A stretch of 64,000 nt of DNA. It comes from Mycobacterium marseillense. GTDB taxonomy: Bacteria > Actinomycetota > Actinomycetes > Mycobacteriales > Mycobacteriaceae. The stretch is from assembly GCF_010731675.1 (NCBI RefSeq), contig NZ_AP022584.1, positions 4,526,001-4,590,000 on the forward strand, read 5' to 3'. The notes beneath the pieces are model-generated. The model made no database searches. It worked only from the letters and a program-made list of their open reading frames with translations, and was not told the origin of the DNA. Position numbers and translations under genes: made by a program. Positions 36,497 through 44,506 of this stretch are shown one piece after another; the stretch's first letter is position 1, and each line of letters starts with the position of its first letter.

Positions 36497-37286
36497 CCCC
36501 CGTCTCCGCTACGTTGAAAGAAACTAACGGTATCGCAACAGTACTACCGGTACCCTTTCATGGTGTCGGTGAAACTGCTACCGACAGGCGTGCCCATTCC
36601 ACTGCGGCGGCACCGATCGGCCCTGGCGCTCGACCTCGATGTCCTGTCGCCGGTTCCGTACCTCGGATACGTCAGTACGTAATCCATTGGTATGCAGATC
36701 ATTTGACGTTGGGCATGGGTCATCGCTGGCTGCTGACAAGCTCACGAACGCCGTAGGCGAAATGCCAGCCGGGAACTCAGCCTGATCGGCTCATCGCGAA
36801 CATGATCGTGCATTTCCCGACTCATCAGATCGTCGTCCAGGTACGAGCAAGTGCGAGGGGGATAGTGACGTGGACGAACGCGGCCCTGGTCGACCGGGCG
36901 TCCTTGGTGTGTGCGCTTGGCAATACCGCGACTGGCCAGCCGGATATCCCGAACCGCACGCCTCCAGAGGTGGGTTTTCGTCAGCGAAATCGGCACATTC
37001 ATCAGGATTTGACGTCTTTCGTCCGTGAGGTCGCCGCGCCGAGGCAGAAGCTGGATCCTTCGATAGCCACGCGGCCGGCCGACTGGGGGCAGCACCGTCG
37101 ACTCCCCCGGGTCCCGAACCGCTCGACCGGTTGCCTGATCACCAATCCTCCTTCGGTGCTTGGCCTACACCGCCAAAGTGTACTCATAGTATCGCTACGA
37201 TACTACTAGTATCGTTCGACGGATTGAATGGCTTCCCCGGTGCAATTCGCTGCGGGCCAGGTTCGTGGGGGGTTTACGGTGACTAC
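36497..37286. other. Gene-poor divergent promoter region of the MmpL and TetR genes
   Basis: About 790 bp with no convincing gene; short frames on both strands lack family features or ribosome sites. Near 36530-36560 there is a GGTATCGCAACAGTACTACC stretch close to the MmpL start, and at 37187-37214 a clear TetR-type operator. The long middle part may hold remnants of lost cargo. Confidence 0.4.
37187..37214. promoter_or_regulatory. Palindromic operator plus extra half-site upstream of TetR
   Basis: TAGTATCG / CGATACTA with a 3-bp centre (37187-37205) is followed at once by a third TAGTATCG half-site (37207-37214). It is 73 bp upstream of the TetR start and likely its own site. GTATCG also occurs near the MmpL start. 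Confidence 0.6.
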
Positions 37287-37982
37287 GTGGAGCGTGACGC
37301 CGAAACCTCGGTAGATGAAGACGACGACGTCGACCCACGCCGCCTTCGGTCACGGACCCGATTGCTGGATGCGGCGACTAAACTCCTCAATGCCGGTGGC
37401 ATCGAAGCCGTCACCATCGACGCGGTCACCAAAGCCTCCAAGGTCGCACGCACCACGCTGTATCGGCACTTCACCAGCTCCACCCAACTGCTGGCCGCCA
37501 CATTTGAACGGCTGCTACCGCAGGTCACCCCACCACCTGCTACGGGATCATTACGCGACCAACTGATCGAGCTGTTGAGCCGACAGGCGACCCTCTTTCA
37601 AGAAGCGCCGCTGCACGTCACCACGCTGGCCTGGGTCGCGCTCGGGCCAACACCGGACGGCACAGAGGAAACCTACGATCGCAACGCGCTCCGAACACGG
37701 ATCATCGACCACTACCGCCAACCGTTCAACAGCCTCCTAGAAGGCCCTGAAGCCCGAGCCGGCCTCGACGACTTCGATCTAGAACTGATCCTGTGCCAAC
37801 TCGTCGGCCCGGTGGCGTTCGCTCGACTCACCGGGCTGCGCGCAGTCGATCGCCGAGATTGTGAACGTATAGTCGACGATTTCCTCACCGCGCACCGCCG
37901 CCCGGCAGACACACCCCCTTCGCGGCCCTCGGCCCGGAAATCCTCGTCCGGCATAAGCCATTCCGATCAAGGCGGCAACTAG
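37287..37982 (+). CDS. TetR/AcrR family regulator (cargo, divergent from MmpL)
   Basis: A 231-aa regulator with an acidic head (DEDDDVDPRR), an HTH at about 30-75 (LLNAGGIEAVTIDAVTKASK, ARTTLYRHFTSSTQLLA) and a C-terminal ligand domain. I use the GTG at 37287; the open frame extends 52 codons upstream through the operator and is not credible there. Divergence from the MmpL gene makes it the likely repressor of the exporter. Confidence 0.85.
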   Translation: MERDAETSVDEDDDVDPRRLRSRTRLLDAATKLLNAGGIEAVTIDAVTKASKVARTTLYRHFTSSTQLLAATFERLLPQVTPPPATGSLRDQLIELLSRQATLFQEAPLHVTTLAWVALGPTPDGTEETYDRNALRTRIIDHYRQPFNSLLEGPEARAGLDDFDLELILCQLVGPVAFARLTGLRAVDRRDCERIVDDFLTAHRRPADTPPSRPSARKSSSGISHSDQGGN

Positions 37983-38415
37983 CTCGGCAGACGGTCGACG
38001 ATGCATAGCCCGGATCGGGCTCGCGCACACTGCGCAACTAAAAAGTGTCAACGGCAAGCGAAAACTGATCAGCTTGCCGCGCAGTGGTCAGTATTCAGTT
38101 GCCGCCGACAAAAAGTCGATTCCCAGTCGGTATGCGGGCCCGCAGGGCACGAAACGCTATCCGCGCCAGCGACGCATCGAGACAGAAGTGAACGACCCGA
38201 TCGAAGTGCGGCGTGACGGTAGGTGTTCACCCCGATGTCAACCACAGGACCGGGAACACGCGTTCGCCACGATCGGACAAGCCGGAAGGCAGCAGCACCG
38301 AATCACCGGGATACATCATGCTGTCATGCACATCGCATCACACCGGCGTTGGGGGACATCCACCCTCAGCGACCCACGTGTCTTTCGTGGCCAGCTTAAG
38401 AGCAGACTCATTGCC
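37983..38415. other. Gene-free stretch inside the element
   Basis: About 430 bp between the TetR stop and the next gene. Short overlapping frames show no family, start site or codon pattern that I would defend. It may contain the replication origin or transfer site expected near rep, but I see no diagnostic repeat. Confidence 0.3.
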
Positions 38416-38787
38416 TCAGTCAGCATCAGTAACACGTTCGGCGCCAGCGGCTTTTAGCAGCTGGTCGCGCGCTTCATGAAGCCTATCGAGGGCGCTCTTC
38501 AAGTCGAGAGCGGCGTCGGCCAATTCAGAGCGGGCCGCCGGGTCGCCGTGTGAAGCAAGGCTCGCGGTCGCCGACGTGAGCGCCCTAACGTGGCGCATGA
38601 CATCAATGGTGTAGCGAGCGGTCCGCATCGCGGTGGCACCCTCGGTTCGCTGGAGATGATCTCTCATGAGACCTAGCCAATCATCGATCGTGTATCGATC
38701 GAAGTTGTACATCGCGTTGAGCACCCAGCGTTGCCAGGCCGGTGGGCGTTGTGATGACGTCCGGAGCAGGACCGGAGGAGTAACCAT
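38416..38787 (-). CDS. Hypothetical helical protein, 123 aa
   Basis: A mostly helical soluble protein (YTIDDWLGLMRDHLQRTEGA, then ALDLKSALDRLHEARDQLLK) without a recognised family. The last 40 residues could form a coiled coil. It lies downstream of the rep gene in the same direction, 107 bp apart, so a helper role in replication or maintenance is possible but unproven. Another ATG (MYNFDR) 25 codons in is an alternative start. Confidence 0.5.
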   Translation of the reverse strand: MVTPPVLLRTSSQRPPAWQRWVLNAMYNFDRYTIDDWLGLMRDHLQRTEGATAMRTARYTIDVMRHVRALTSATASLASHGDPAARSELADAALDLKSALDRLHEARDQLLKAAGAERVTDAD

Positions 38788-38894
38788 GATCGAAATTTTA
38801 GGGCGCGAAACCGGCGTTTTCGACGGTCAGAATAAAGAATGTATGACGTGACGAACCCGAGTGCGCATTGTGGCAATGGATGAGTTCGGCTGCT

Positions 38895-40364
38895 TTATCT
38901 AGGTGACGCCCCCGACACTGCGGCAGCTAGGTTGGACGCAAAAGCCGGACCGTCATTCACTAGTGCGTATCCGCCCGCGAGGCCTCCTTGGCTGCAGAAG
39001 GCTCGTCGTCGGCGCACCCTCCGGAAGGTCACGACGCCCGTGTACTGACCAACGCGGGGGACCAGGCGAGTGGCCGTGCGCGGCACGACGGCGGTGGGGA
39101 AGCTGCTGCCGGGATTGCCGTATATCGCTTGGCTACGTGACCAGCGTCGCACGATCCGGCGCGCAGCCAGGTATGCGTCCTGAGCTACCTCTACAACCGC
39201 AATGGCCTTCTTGAGTCCGCAGACACCCCAGAATCGGCCGGGTCCGCGCCCAGGTTGCTGCCACAAATTGGGCACGATATGCTGATATTCCTTGTCGCCG
39301 TTGATGTTTGGCGATGAGTGTTTGGTGAAGTAGATAGCCAGGCGTTTCGGGTCACACGCACGTAATCCGTTGCGAACATCGATGGCCGTGCCAGCGAGCA
39401 AATGGCGCTCGCGCTGCTCGGGATCCGGATGGCCGACGATCTCCGCCCATTCGCGCGAGAGCCAGTCGCGGAATTTGACGCCGGATCGGCCTACCGCATG
39501 CGGCGGAGCCATCCAGAGGTGAATGTGCGGAGCGCCGCGGCGTTGAAATTCCAGCTTCCAGATGTAGCGGGCCGGTTCACCCCATTCCCGTTGAAAACGT
39601 TTGCGCCACAGCATCATATGCCGCTTTACGCTAGCCCCATCAGGTGCTACAGATTCCCAGTCGCCGGGGTAGGTCAAGGTGACCATTGCAGGGACACGGT
39701 CGCACTCCACCAGTGGCGTGTAGTCGAGCTCGGCGAAGGTGCGACACATTGCCGCGCGCGACTTGCGAGACCATTCGGTGATCGCACGGGCTGCCGAGTC
39801 GGGAATGTTGCGACCGGCCTCAATGCGATCAACCTCTGCCGTCACATCGAGGCGGTGTCGTTTGACTGCACGCTCAGATGCCTTTTCCGGACGCACCGGG
39901 TTGGTCCAGCCGAGTCGGACTACACCGGGGCCGATCGTGATCCGAAATCGGCCGGACTCAGGTTCTACGCCCAGCCGGCCCCGCCCTCGCGCCCACGGCC
40001 CCGCCGGTTCAAAGAGTGCTGCCGCCGAGGCCACCAGCTCGGGCCTTGGGAACCGCAGTCCGAGGGCATCTGCCGCCGATAACTGCGCATCAACACCGCC
40101 CTCGGCGGCATCGCGGACACTTTTGGCACATATAACAAGCCCGTTGGTCCCAGCCGGAACACGGCCTACGCCGCTCCCGCCGTCCGACCGACCGCTACCG
40201 CTCTCGCGCCCTGCGGCCCTGGCGGCCTCGGGCACTCGCGGCCTCCCGGCGTCCGCGGCTCCGTCCGTGTTCCGGCTGGCCGTTCGGCTTGTGTCCGGCC
40301 GAAGAGTGGGTCGCTCCGCGGTCGTGCTCGTTGGACGGGCGGTCGACCTCGTGATGCTGGGCAT
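38895..40364 (-). CDS. Rolling-circle replication initiator (RepSA-like)
   Basis: A 489-aa replication protein of the actinobacterial RepSA family. Diagnostic segments are VPAMVTLTYPGDWESVAPDG, ARYIWKLEFQRRGAPHIHLW (with the HxH metal motif of HUH enzymes), LRACDPKRLAIYFTKHSS and GRGPGRFWGVCGLK. The first 90 residues are low-complexity. It nicks the circular form of the element to start replication. It ends the gene set next to attR, as expected. Confidence 0.88.
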   Translation of the reverse strand: MPSITRSTARPTSTTAERPTLRPDTSRTASRNTDGAADAGRPRVPEAARAAGRESGSGRSDGGSGVGRVPAGTNGLVICAKSVRDAAEGGVDAQLSAADALGLRFPRPELVASAAALFEPAGPWARGRGRLGVEPESGRFRITIGPGVVRLGWTNPVRPEKASERAVKRHRLDVTAEVDRIEAGRNIPDSAARAITEWSRKSRAAMCRTFAELDYTPLVECDRVPAMVTLTYPGDWESVAPDGASVKRHMMLWRKRFQREWGEPARYIWKLEFQRRGAPHIHLWMAPPHAVGRSGVKFRDWLSREWAEIVGHPDPEQRERHLLAGTAIDVRNGLRACDPKRLAIYFTKHSSPNINGDKEYQHIVPNLWQQPGRGPGRFWGVCGLKKAIAVVEVAQDAYLAARRIVRRWSRSQAIYGNPGSSFPTAVVPRTATRLVPRVGQYTGVVTFRRVRRRRAFCSQGGLAGGYALVNDGPAFASNLAAAVSGASPR

Positions 40365-40553
40365 CGCGCATCTGCTCCCCGGGAGCCCTCGGCGCGCATC
40401 ACTGAGTGAAGGGCGATGAAGGGGTCCCTGTCGGGAGTGCTGTCACCGTGTCCGGTTTGTGTCCGATCGTCGGACGGGCAGCCTGCGTCAGACGCGCTCA
40501 GCGCGCCGCATTTGACGCATGAACGACGTTAAACCGCAGGCCAGTGGCCATTC

Positions 40554-40605
40554 CGTCCGCCTGAAAAGCGGAAGGTCGGCGGTTCGATCCCGCCCCTGGC
40601 CACCA
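40554..40605 (+). repeat. attR: 52-bp direct repeat (tRNA-Phe 3' half)
   Basis: Exact copy of 26982-27033. Upstream sequence does not fold into the 5' half of a tRNA, so this is only the duplicated end. It marks the right border of the element; the SDR gene beyond is chromosomal. Confidence 0.95.
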
Positions 40606-40726
40606 CGATGGTGATCGCCCATGATCATCGAGATGGAGCACGAGGTTGCCGCGGCGCAACCGGCTCATCGGCCCTCGCAAGATCCAGGCAAGCGTTCTGC
40701 TCCGGCCGGTCCCAGGACAGTCAGCA

Positions 40727-40759
40727 ACGACAGCAGTGCCCGCGGGGCACTGCTGTCGT
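40727..40759. terminator. Strong bidirectional hairpin terminator (15-bp stem, 3-nt loop)
   Basis: ACGACAGCAGTGCCC and GGGCACTGCTGTCGT pair without a mismatch around GCG. It lies 21 bp after the SDR stop (40780) and 120 bp outside attR. There is no U-run, as usual in mycobacteria. Confidence 0.75.
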
Positions 40760-40779
40760 CGGTGGGGGAGCGAAAACCC

Positions 40780-41619
40780 TTACTTGAGCATGCTCCCGGC
40801 GTCGACGGTGACCGGAAGACCTGTGATGTAACGGGATTCGTCGGAAGCCAGGAACAGCACGGCGTTGCTGATGTCCGCGGGCTCGACCCAACCGATGGGC
40901 AGCACGTGCATGAACTGCGCGGCGACTTTGAGGTCATCGGGCCCGGGATTCTTCAGGTCGGGCCGGAACAGCTTCATCGTCCCCTCGTTCATGAACATGG
41001 GCGTGTTCACGTTGGTGGGGTGCACCGAATTCACCCGAATGAAGTGCTCGCCGAGTTCGACGGCGAAGGTGCGCATCAAGCCGACCACGCCGTGCTTGGC
41101 GGCGATGTAGTGACCGGTGTGCGGATAGGCCTTGAGGCCGCCGACCGAGCTGGTCAGAATGATCGAGCCGCCTTGTCCCTGGGAAATCAGGTGCGGCACA
41201 CCGGCTTTGACGGTTTTCCAGACGCCGGAAAGGTTGACGTCGATCATGTCGCGCCAGTCGTCTTCACTGGTCTTGTCGAGGGTCTGCCCGCCGTTGCCGA
41301 TTCCGGCGTTGGCGCAGATGATGTCCAGCCGGCCGAGCTGCTCGACGCCGCTGTCCACCGCCGCCTTCAGCGCGTCGAAATCGCGCACGTCGACTTCTGC
41401 GGTCACGATGCGCCGGTTGAGGCCCTTGATAAGGTCGGCCGTCTCGGCTAGATCATCCGGTGTGGACGGCGGGATCTCGCTGCTGCTGCTGATCGGCGTG
41501 CAGATGTCGACCGCGATGATGTCGGCGCCTTCCTGCGCCAGGCGCACCGCGTGGCTGCGGCCCTGGCCGCGAGCCGCCCCGGTGATGAACGCGACCTTGC
41601 CCTCGACTCTTCCACCCAT
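40780..41619 (-). CDS. Mycofactocin-coupled SDR family oxidoreductase
   Basis: A 279-aa short-chain dehydrogenase with the nucleotide loop ITGAARGQGRSHAVRLA, the long insert after DICTPISSSSEIPPS typical of mycofactocin-associated SDRs, NAGIGNGG, and catalytic Ser (LTSSVGG), Tyr (HYIAAK) and Lys. These enzymes keep NAD bound and pass electrons to mycofactocin during alcohol oxidation. A TGATCGATCGAC operator 37 bp upstream of the start is shared with the TetR/ferredoxin promoter. Confidence 0.9.
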   Translation of the reverse strand: MGGRVEGKVAFITGAARGQGRSHAVRLAQEGADIIAVDICTPISSSSEIPPSTPDDLAETADLIKGLNRRIVTAEVDVRDFDALKAAVDSGVEQLGRLDIICANAGIGNGGQTLDKTSEDDWRDMIDVNLSGVWKTVKAGVPHLISQGQGGSIILTSSVGGLKAYPHTGHYIAAKHGVVGLMRTFAVELGEHFIRVNSVHPTNVNTPMFMNEGTMKLFRPDLKNPGPDDLKVAAQFMHVLPIGWVEPADISNAVLFLASDESRYITGLPVTVDAGSMLK

Positions 41620-41655
41620 GACAGCACCTCACTTCGACCTGGCCGACAGTTGTTT

Positions 41656-41667
41656 GTCGATCGATCA
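41656..41667. promoter_or_regulatory. TetR operator (GTCGATCGATCA) before the SDR gene
   Basis: The 12-mer GTCGATCGATCA has a perfect TCGATCGA core and recurs unchanged at 42450-42461. Both copies lie in promoters flanking the TetR gene. Confidence 0.6.
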
Positions 41668-41770
41668 GGAAGGGTGGCACCATTCCGTCGCAGTGTCAAC
41701 AGCCGCGCGTCGAAGGGCGGCCCACATTCCGGCAGTGACGCTCGCGCCCGCGTGCAGGCGGCGATCGGTG

Positions 41771-42430
41771 CTAGCTGCTTGGGGTCGACGCGGCCGCCGG
41801 TGTCGCCAGCAGGCTCAGTTGGCGCTCGACGAACGCGCGCAACTCGTCGTGCCCCTGGGTGACGCCGACGGCGCTCTCGTTGCACAGGCTGCGCGCCACC
41901 TGCGCGATCAGCATCGAGATCGCCACCGGAGGATATTCCTCGAGATCGACCCCGTTGGCGCGCAGCACCATGGTGACCGCCGCCGTCTCGATGTCACGAA
42001 CCCGCTCGGCGTAGGCCTTGAGTTCAGCGCCAATTGCCTTGCGGTGGTTGGCCAATGCCATGAATTCGGCGTTGAGGGCCGTCACTGCGGTGTCGCTGTT
42101 CATCACCCACAGGGCGCGCAGGGGGTCGTCCTCGGCCAGCAGGGCGCGCATGTGTGTGAGCGCGGTCTCGGCACCGGTCCGCAGCACCTCGACGAACAAA
42201 TCGTCCATTGTCGGGAAGTAGTAATAGACCAGCGCCTGCTTGACGCCGGCCTCGGCGGCGACCCGCCGGGAGGTGGCCGCGGCATAGCCTTCCTCGCGCA
42301 TGATGCGGGCGGTGGCCTCGATCAGCTTGCCGCGCGCGCCGGCGTCGGGATTCCTCTTGGTTTGGCGCGCCGCCGCGCGGTTGGGCGTGCCGGGTTTGCT
42401 TGACCGGTCCGCGCGATCCGTGGTAGGCAT
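41771..42430 (-). CDS. TetR/AcrR family regulator of the P450-ferredoxin-SDR locus
   Basis: A 219-aa regulator. HTH at about 40-85 (MREEGYAAATSRRVAAEAGV, KQALVYYYFPTMDDLF). I use the ATG at 42430 (MPTTDRADRSS); the longer frame runs over the divergent ferredoxin. It is flanked by two copies of the GTCGATCGATCA operator, one before the SDR and one before the ferredoxin and itself, so it probably controls all of them in answer to the P450 substrate. Confidence 0.88.
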   Translation of the reverse strand: MPTTDRADRSSKPGTPNRAAARQTKRNPDAGARGKLIEATARIMREEGYAAATSRRVAAEAGVKQALVYYYFPTMDDLFVEVLRTGAETALTHMRALLAEDDPLRALWVMNSDTAVTALNAEFMALANHRKAIGAELKAYAERVRDIETAAVTMVLRANGVDLEEYPPVAISMLIAQVARSLCNESAVGVTQGHDELRAFVERQLSLLATPAAASTPSS

Positions 42431-42449
42431 ACCGCATCCTAGCAATTTG

Positions 42450-42461
42450 GTCGATCGATCA
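42450..42461. promoter_or_regulatory. TetR operator in the TetR-ferredoxin divergent promoter
   Basis: Second copy of GTCGATCGATCA, 20 bp from the TetR start and 37 bp from the ferredoxin start. Confidence 0.6.
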
Positions 42462-42497
42462 GTTGCGGAGTCGCAAAGAGGGGACGGAGGGCGCCGT

Positions 42498-42698
42498 ATG
42501 CGTGTCCGGGTGGAACCGCGCCTGTGTGAGGCGCACGCCCTCTGCGTGGAGATCGCCCCCGAGGTTTTCGACCTGGGCGATGACATCGCGACCTGCGATG
42601 AAGAACCGGCTGGAGCGTTGCGCCACAGCGTGGAAGCCGCGGCGGCCGCCTGTCCGCGCCAAGCCATCAGCGTCGTCGCCGGCGACGCATCAGCGTGA
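42498..42698 (+). CDS. 3Fe-4S ferredoxin, P450 electron donor
   Basis: A 66-aa ferredoxin with the cysteine pattern of P450-linked 3Fe-4S types: C10-x5-C16 (LCEAHALCVEIAPEVFDL) and C57-P (AACPRQAI); the position of a fourth ligand is Ala/His. ATG at 42498 after GGAGG. It feeds electrons to the P450 encoded 40 bp downstream; no ferredoxin reductase lies nearby. Confidence 0.93.
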   Translation: MRVRVEPRLCEAHALCVEIAPEVFDLGDDIATCDEEPAGALRHSVEAAAAACPRQAISVVAGDASA

Positions 42699-42738
42699 TG
42701 CACTGCGCTTTTCGGTGTCAAGAAAAGGAATTGGACTC

Positions 42739-44019
42739 ATGACCGAGCTCGCCAACGTCGACTACTTCACCGACGCCGACGTCGCGCAAGACCCCTATGA
42801 CTACTGGGAGTACCTGCGCAACCAGGGACCGGTGTTCCGCGAACCCCACTACGGGGTCGTGGCCGTCACCGGCTACCAGGAAGTGCAGGCGGCCTTCAAA
42901 GACGTGGATTCCTTTTCCGCGGTCAACGCGATCGGCGGCCCGTTCCCGCCGCTGCCGTTCACCCCGGAAGGCGACGACATCAGTGAGCAGATCGAAGCGC
43001 ATCGCCACGAATTCCCGATCTTCGAGCACATGGTCGTCATGGACCCGCCCGAGCATGAAAAGGCGCGTTCCCTACTCGGGCGGCTCCTGACCCCGCGCCG
43101 GCTGCAGGAAAACAAGGACTACATCTGGCAATTGGCCGACCGGCAATTCGACGAGTTCATTGCCAACGGCCACTGCGAATTCCTCAGCGAGTACGCGAAG
43201 CCATTCGCGACGCTGGCGATCGCCGATCTGCTCGGGGTCCCCGACGAGGACCGCCCGGAGATCCGCCGCAATCTCGGGGCCGGTAATGCGCCGGGCGCCC
43301 GGGTAGGCGCGTTGGATCACGAACCGGTGGGCAGCAACCCGTTGCAGTATCTCGACGATCTCTTCAGCGCCTACATCGACGACCGGCGACAACGGCCCCG
43401 CGAAGACGTGCTGACCGGCCTGGCTACCGCGACCTACCCCGACGGGTCGGTCCCGCCGCTGTTGGAGGTCGTCCGGCCGGCGACCTTCCTGTTCGCGGCG
43501 GGGCAGGAGACCGTGACCAAACTGCTCAGCTCGGCGGTGCAGGTCCTCGGTGACCAGCCCGAGTTGCAGCAGCGACTCCGCGCCGACCGCAGCCTCATCG
43601 GGACCTTCATCGAGGAGGCGCTGCGCATGCAGAGCCCGACCAAGGTCGACTTCCGACTGGCGCGTAAGACCACCACTCTGGGCGGGGTGCACATCCCGGC
43701 TGGCACCGTCATCATGCTGTGCCTGGGGGCCGCCAACCGCGATCCGCGAAAGTTCGAGAACCCCAACGAGTTCCGGGCCGACCGAAAGAACGTTCGCGAG
43801 CACATCGCGTTCGGTCGCGGCATTCACACCTGCGCGGGCGCGCCGCTGGCGCGGGTGGAAGGACAGATCACCATCAACCGGATCCTCGACCGCACCCGCG
43901 ATTTCACCATCAGCGAGGCCAAGCACGGATCGGTTCGCGGCCGTCAGTACCAGTACGAGCCGACGTTCCTGCTGCGCGGCCTGACGGAGTTGCACATCGA
44001 CTTCACGTCGGCCGGCTGA
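42739..44019 (+). CDS. Cytochrome P450
   Basis: A 426-aa soluble P450. I-helix AAGQETVTKL (about 255), ExxR in EEALRMQ, and the heme loop FGRGIHTCAGAPLAR with the Cys ligand at about 365. The start MTELANVDYFTDADVAQDPY has AAGGA upstream. It resembles the P450 at 59171 throughout (both have DPYDYWEYL/DPYGYLAGL starts and an IEAHR... insert), so the two are paralogs. The substrate is unknown; SDR, ferredoxin and TetR partners suggest terpenoid, steroid or aromatic oxidation. Confidence 0.93.
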   Translation: MTELANVDYFTDADVAQDPYDYWEYLRNQGPVFREPHYGVVAVTGYQEVQAAFKDVDSFSAVNAIGGPFPPLPFTPEGDDISEQIEAHRHEFPIFEHMVVMDPPEHEKARSLLGRLLTPRRLQENKDYIWQLADRQFDEFIANGHCEFLSEYAKPFATLAIADLLGVPDEDRPEIRRNLGAGNAPGARVGALDHEPVGSNPLQYLDDLFSAYIDDRRQRPREDVLTGLATATYPDGSVPPLLEVVRPATFLFAAGQETVTKLLSSAVQVLGDQPELQQRLRADRSLIGTFIEEALRMQSPTKVDFRLARKTTTLGGVHIPAGTVIMLCLGAANRDPRKFENPNEFRADRKNVREHIAFGRGIHTCAGAPLARVEGQITINRILDRTRDFTISEAKHGSVRGRQYQYEPTFLLRGLTELHIDFTSAG

Positions 44020-44024
44020 CCGCA

Positions 44025-44456
44025 TCAATCCTCCGCCACAAGGCCGTTCACCTGCTGGTAGTAGATGACATTGCCGCCGCCGGCCCAATTCCCTTCAGGG
44101 ATCTCGTGGATCAACGTCCACACATGAAAGGCCATCGGGCCTTGCGCCTCGATTCTCGCCGCGGCGCAGATAGCGGTGTGCACGTCGGCGGCCGGCTGTT
44201 CCTTGCGGTCCCGCGACAGTGCGCCGTCGAACACCGTGAGATCGACCCTGAACCGGGGCGCGCCCGGACCCCGACCGTCCACCGAGAGCGCCTCCGGGTC
44301 TAGCGCGTGTAGATACACCCACGTGTTGTCACGCAAAAACGGTGTGTCCGGGGCGCGTTCGGCCCGCAGCAACACGGTGACCAACTCGTCGGCCAGTCGA
44401 TTCAGCGCGTCCTGATCCACCGAGCCACGCACGAACGTCACGTCGATCATCGGCAT
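44025..44456 (-). CDS. Tautomerase-superfamily protein
   Basis: A 143-aa protein beginning MPMIDVTFVRGSVDQDALNR; Pro directly after the initiator Met is the catalytic base of the superfamily, which fixes the start at 44456 and rejects a 15-codon extension. The length fits MIF/cis-CaaD-like two-repeat tautomerases. It is convergent with the P450, 5 bp from its stop. A short copy of its 3' end lies at 46943-46978. Substrate unknown. Confidence 0.75.
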   Translation of the reverse strand: MPMIDVTFVRGSVDQDALNRLADELVTVLLRAERAPDTPFLRDNTWVYLHALDPEALSVDGRGPGAPRFRVDLTVFDGALSRDRKEQPAADVHTAICAAARIEAQGPMAFHVWTLIHEIPEGNWAGGGNVIYYQQVNGLVAED

Positions 44457-44506
44457 TGCCGCACCTCCTCGTGACTTCCTGCGGTATCGCTGGCCCAGCA
44501 TCGAGG

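Larger units (their letters stand above)
27034..40605. mobile_element. pSAM2-type actinomycete integrative and conjugative element (AICE), about 13.6 kb
   Basis: Bounded by 52-bp direct repeats of tRNA-Phe. It carries, from the left end, integrase, excisionase, FtsK-like transfer protein, Pra-like activator, GntR (KorSA-like) repressor, divergent NUDIX (Pif-like) gene, cargo (TetR, hydrolase, MmpL, TetR, one unknown gene) and a RepSA-like initiator beside the right end. This is the complete core gene set of an AICE, which excises, replicates by rolling circle and transfers as double-stranded DNA. No core gene looks broken. The host genes on both sides are chromosomal. Confidence 0.9.

Noticed and set aside
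36742..37095. 117-aa minus-strand frame in the MmpL-TetR gap
   Set aside because: No ribosome site, family or plausible composition (very Arg-rich); a possible relic but not supportable as a gene.
40498..40680. 60-aa minus-strand frame at attR
   Set aside because: It runs through the duplicated tRNA-Phe end, so it is an artefact of the tRNA sequence.
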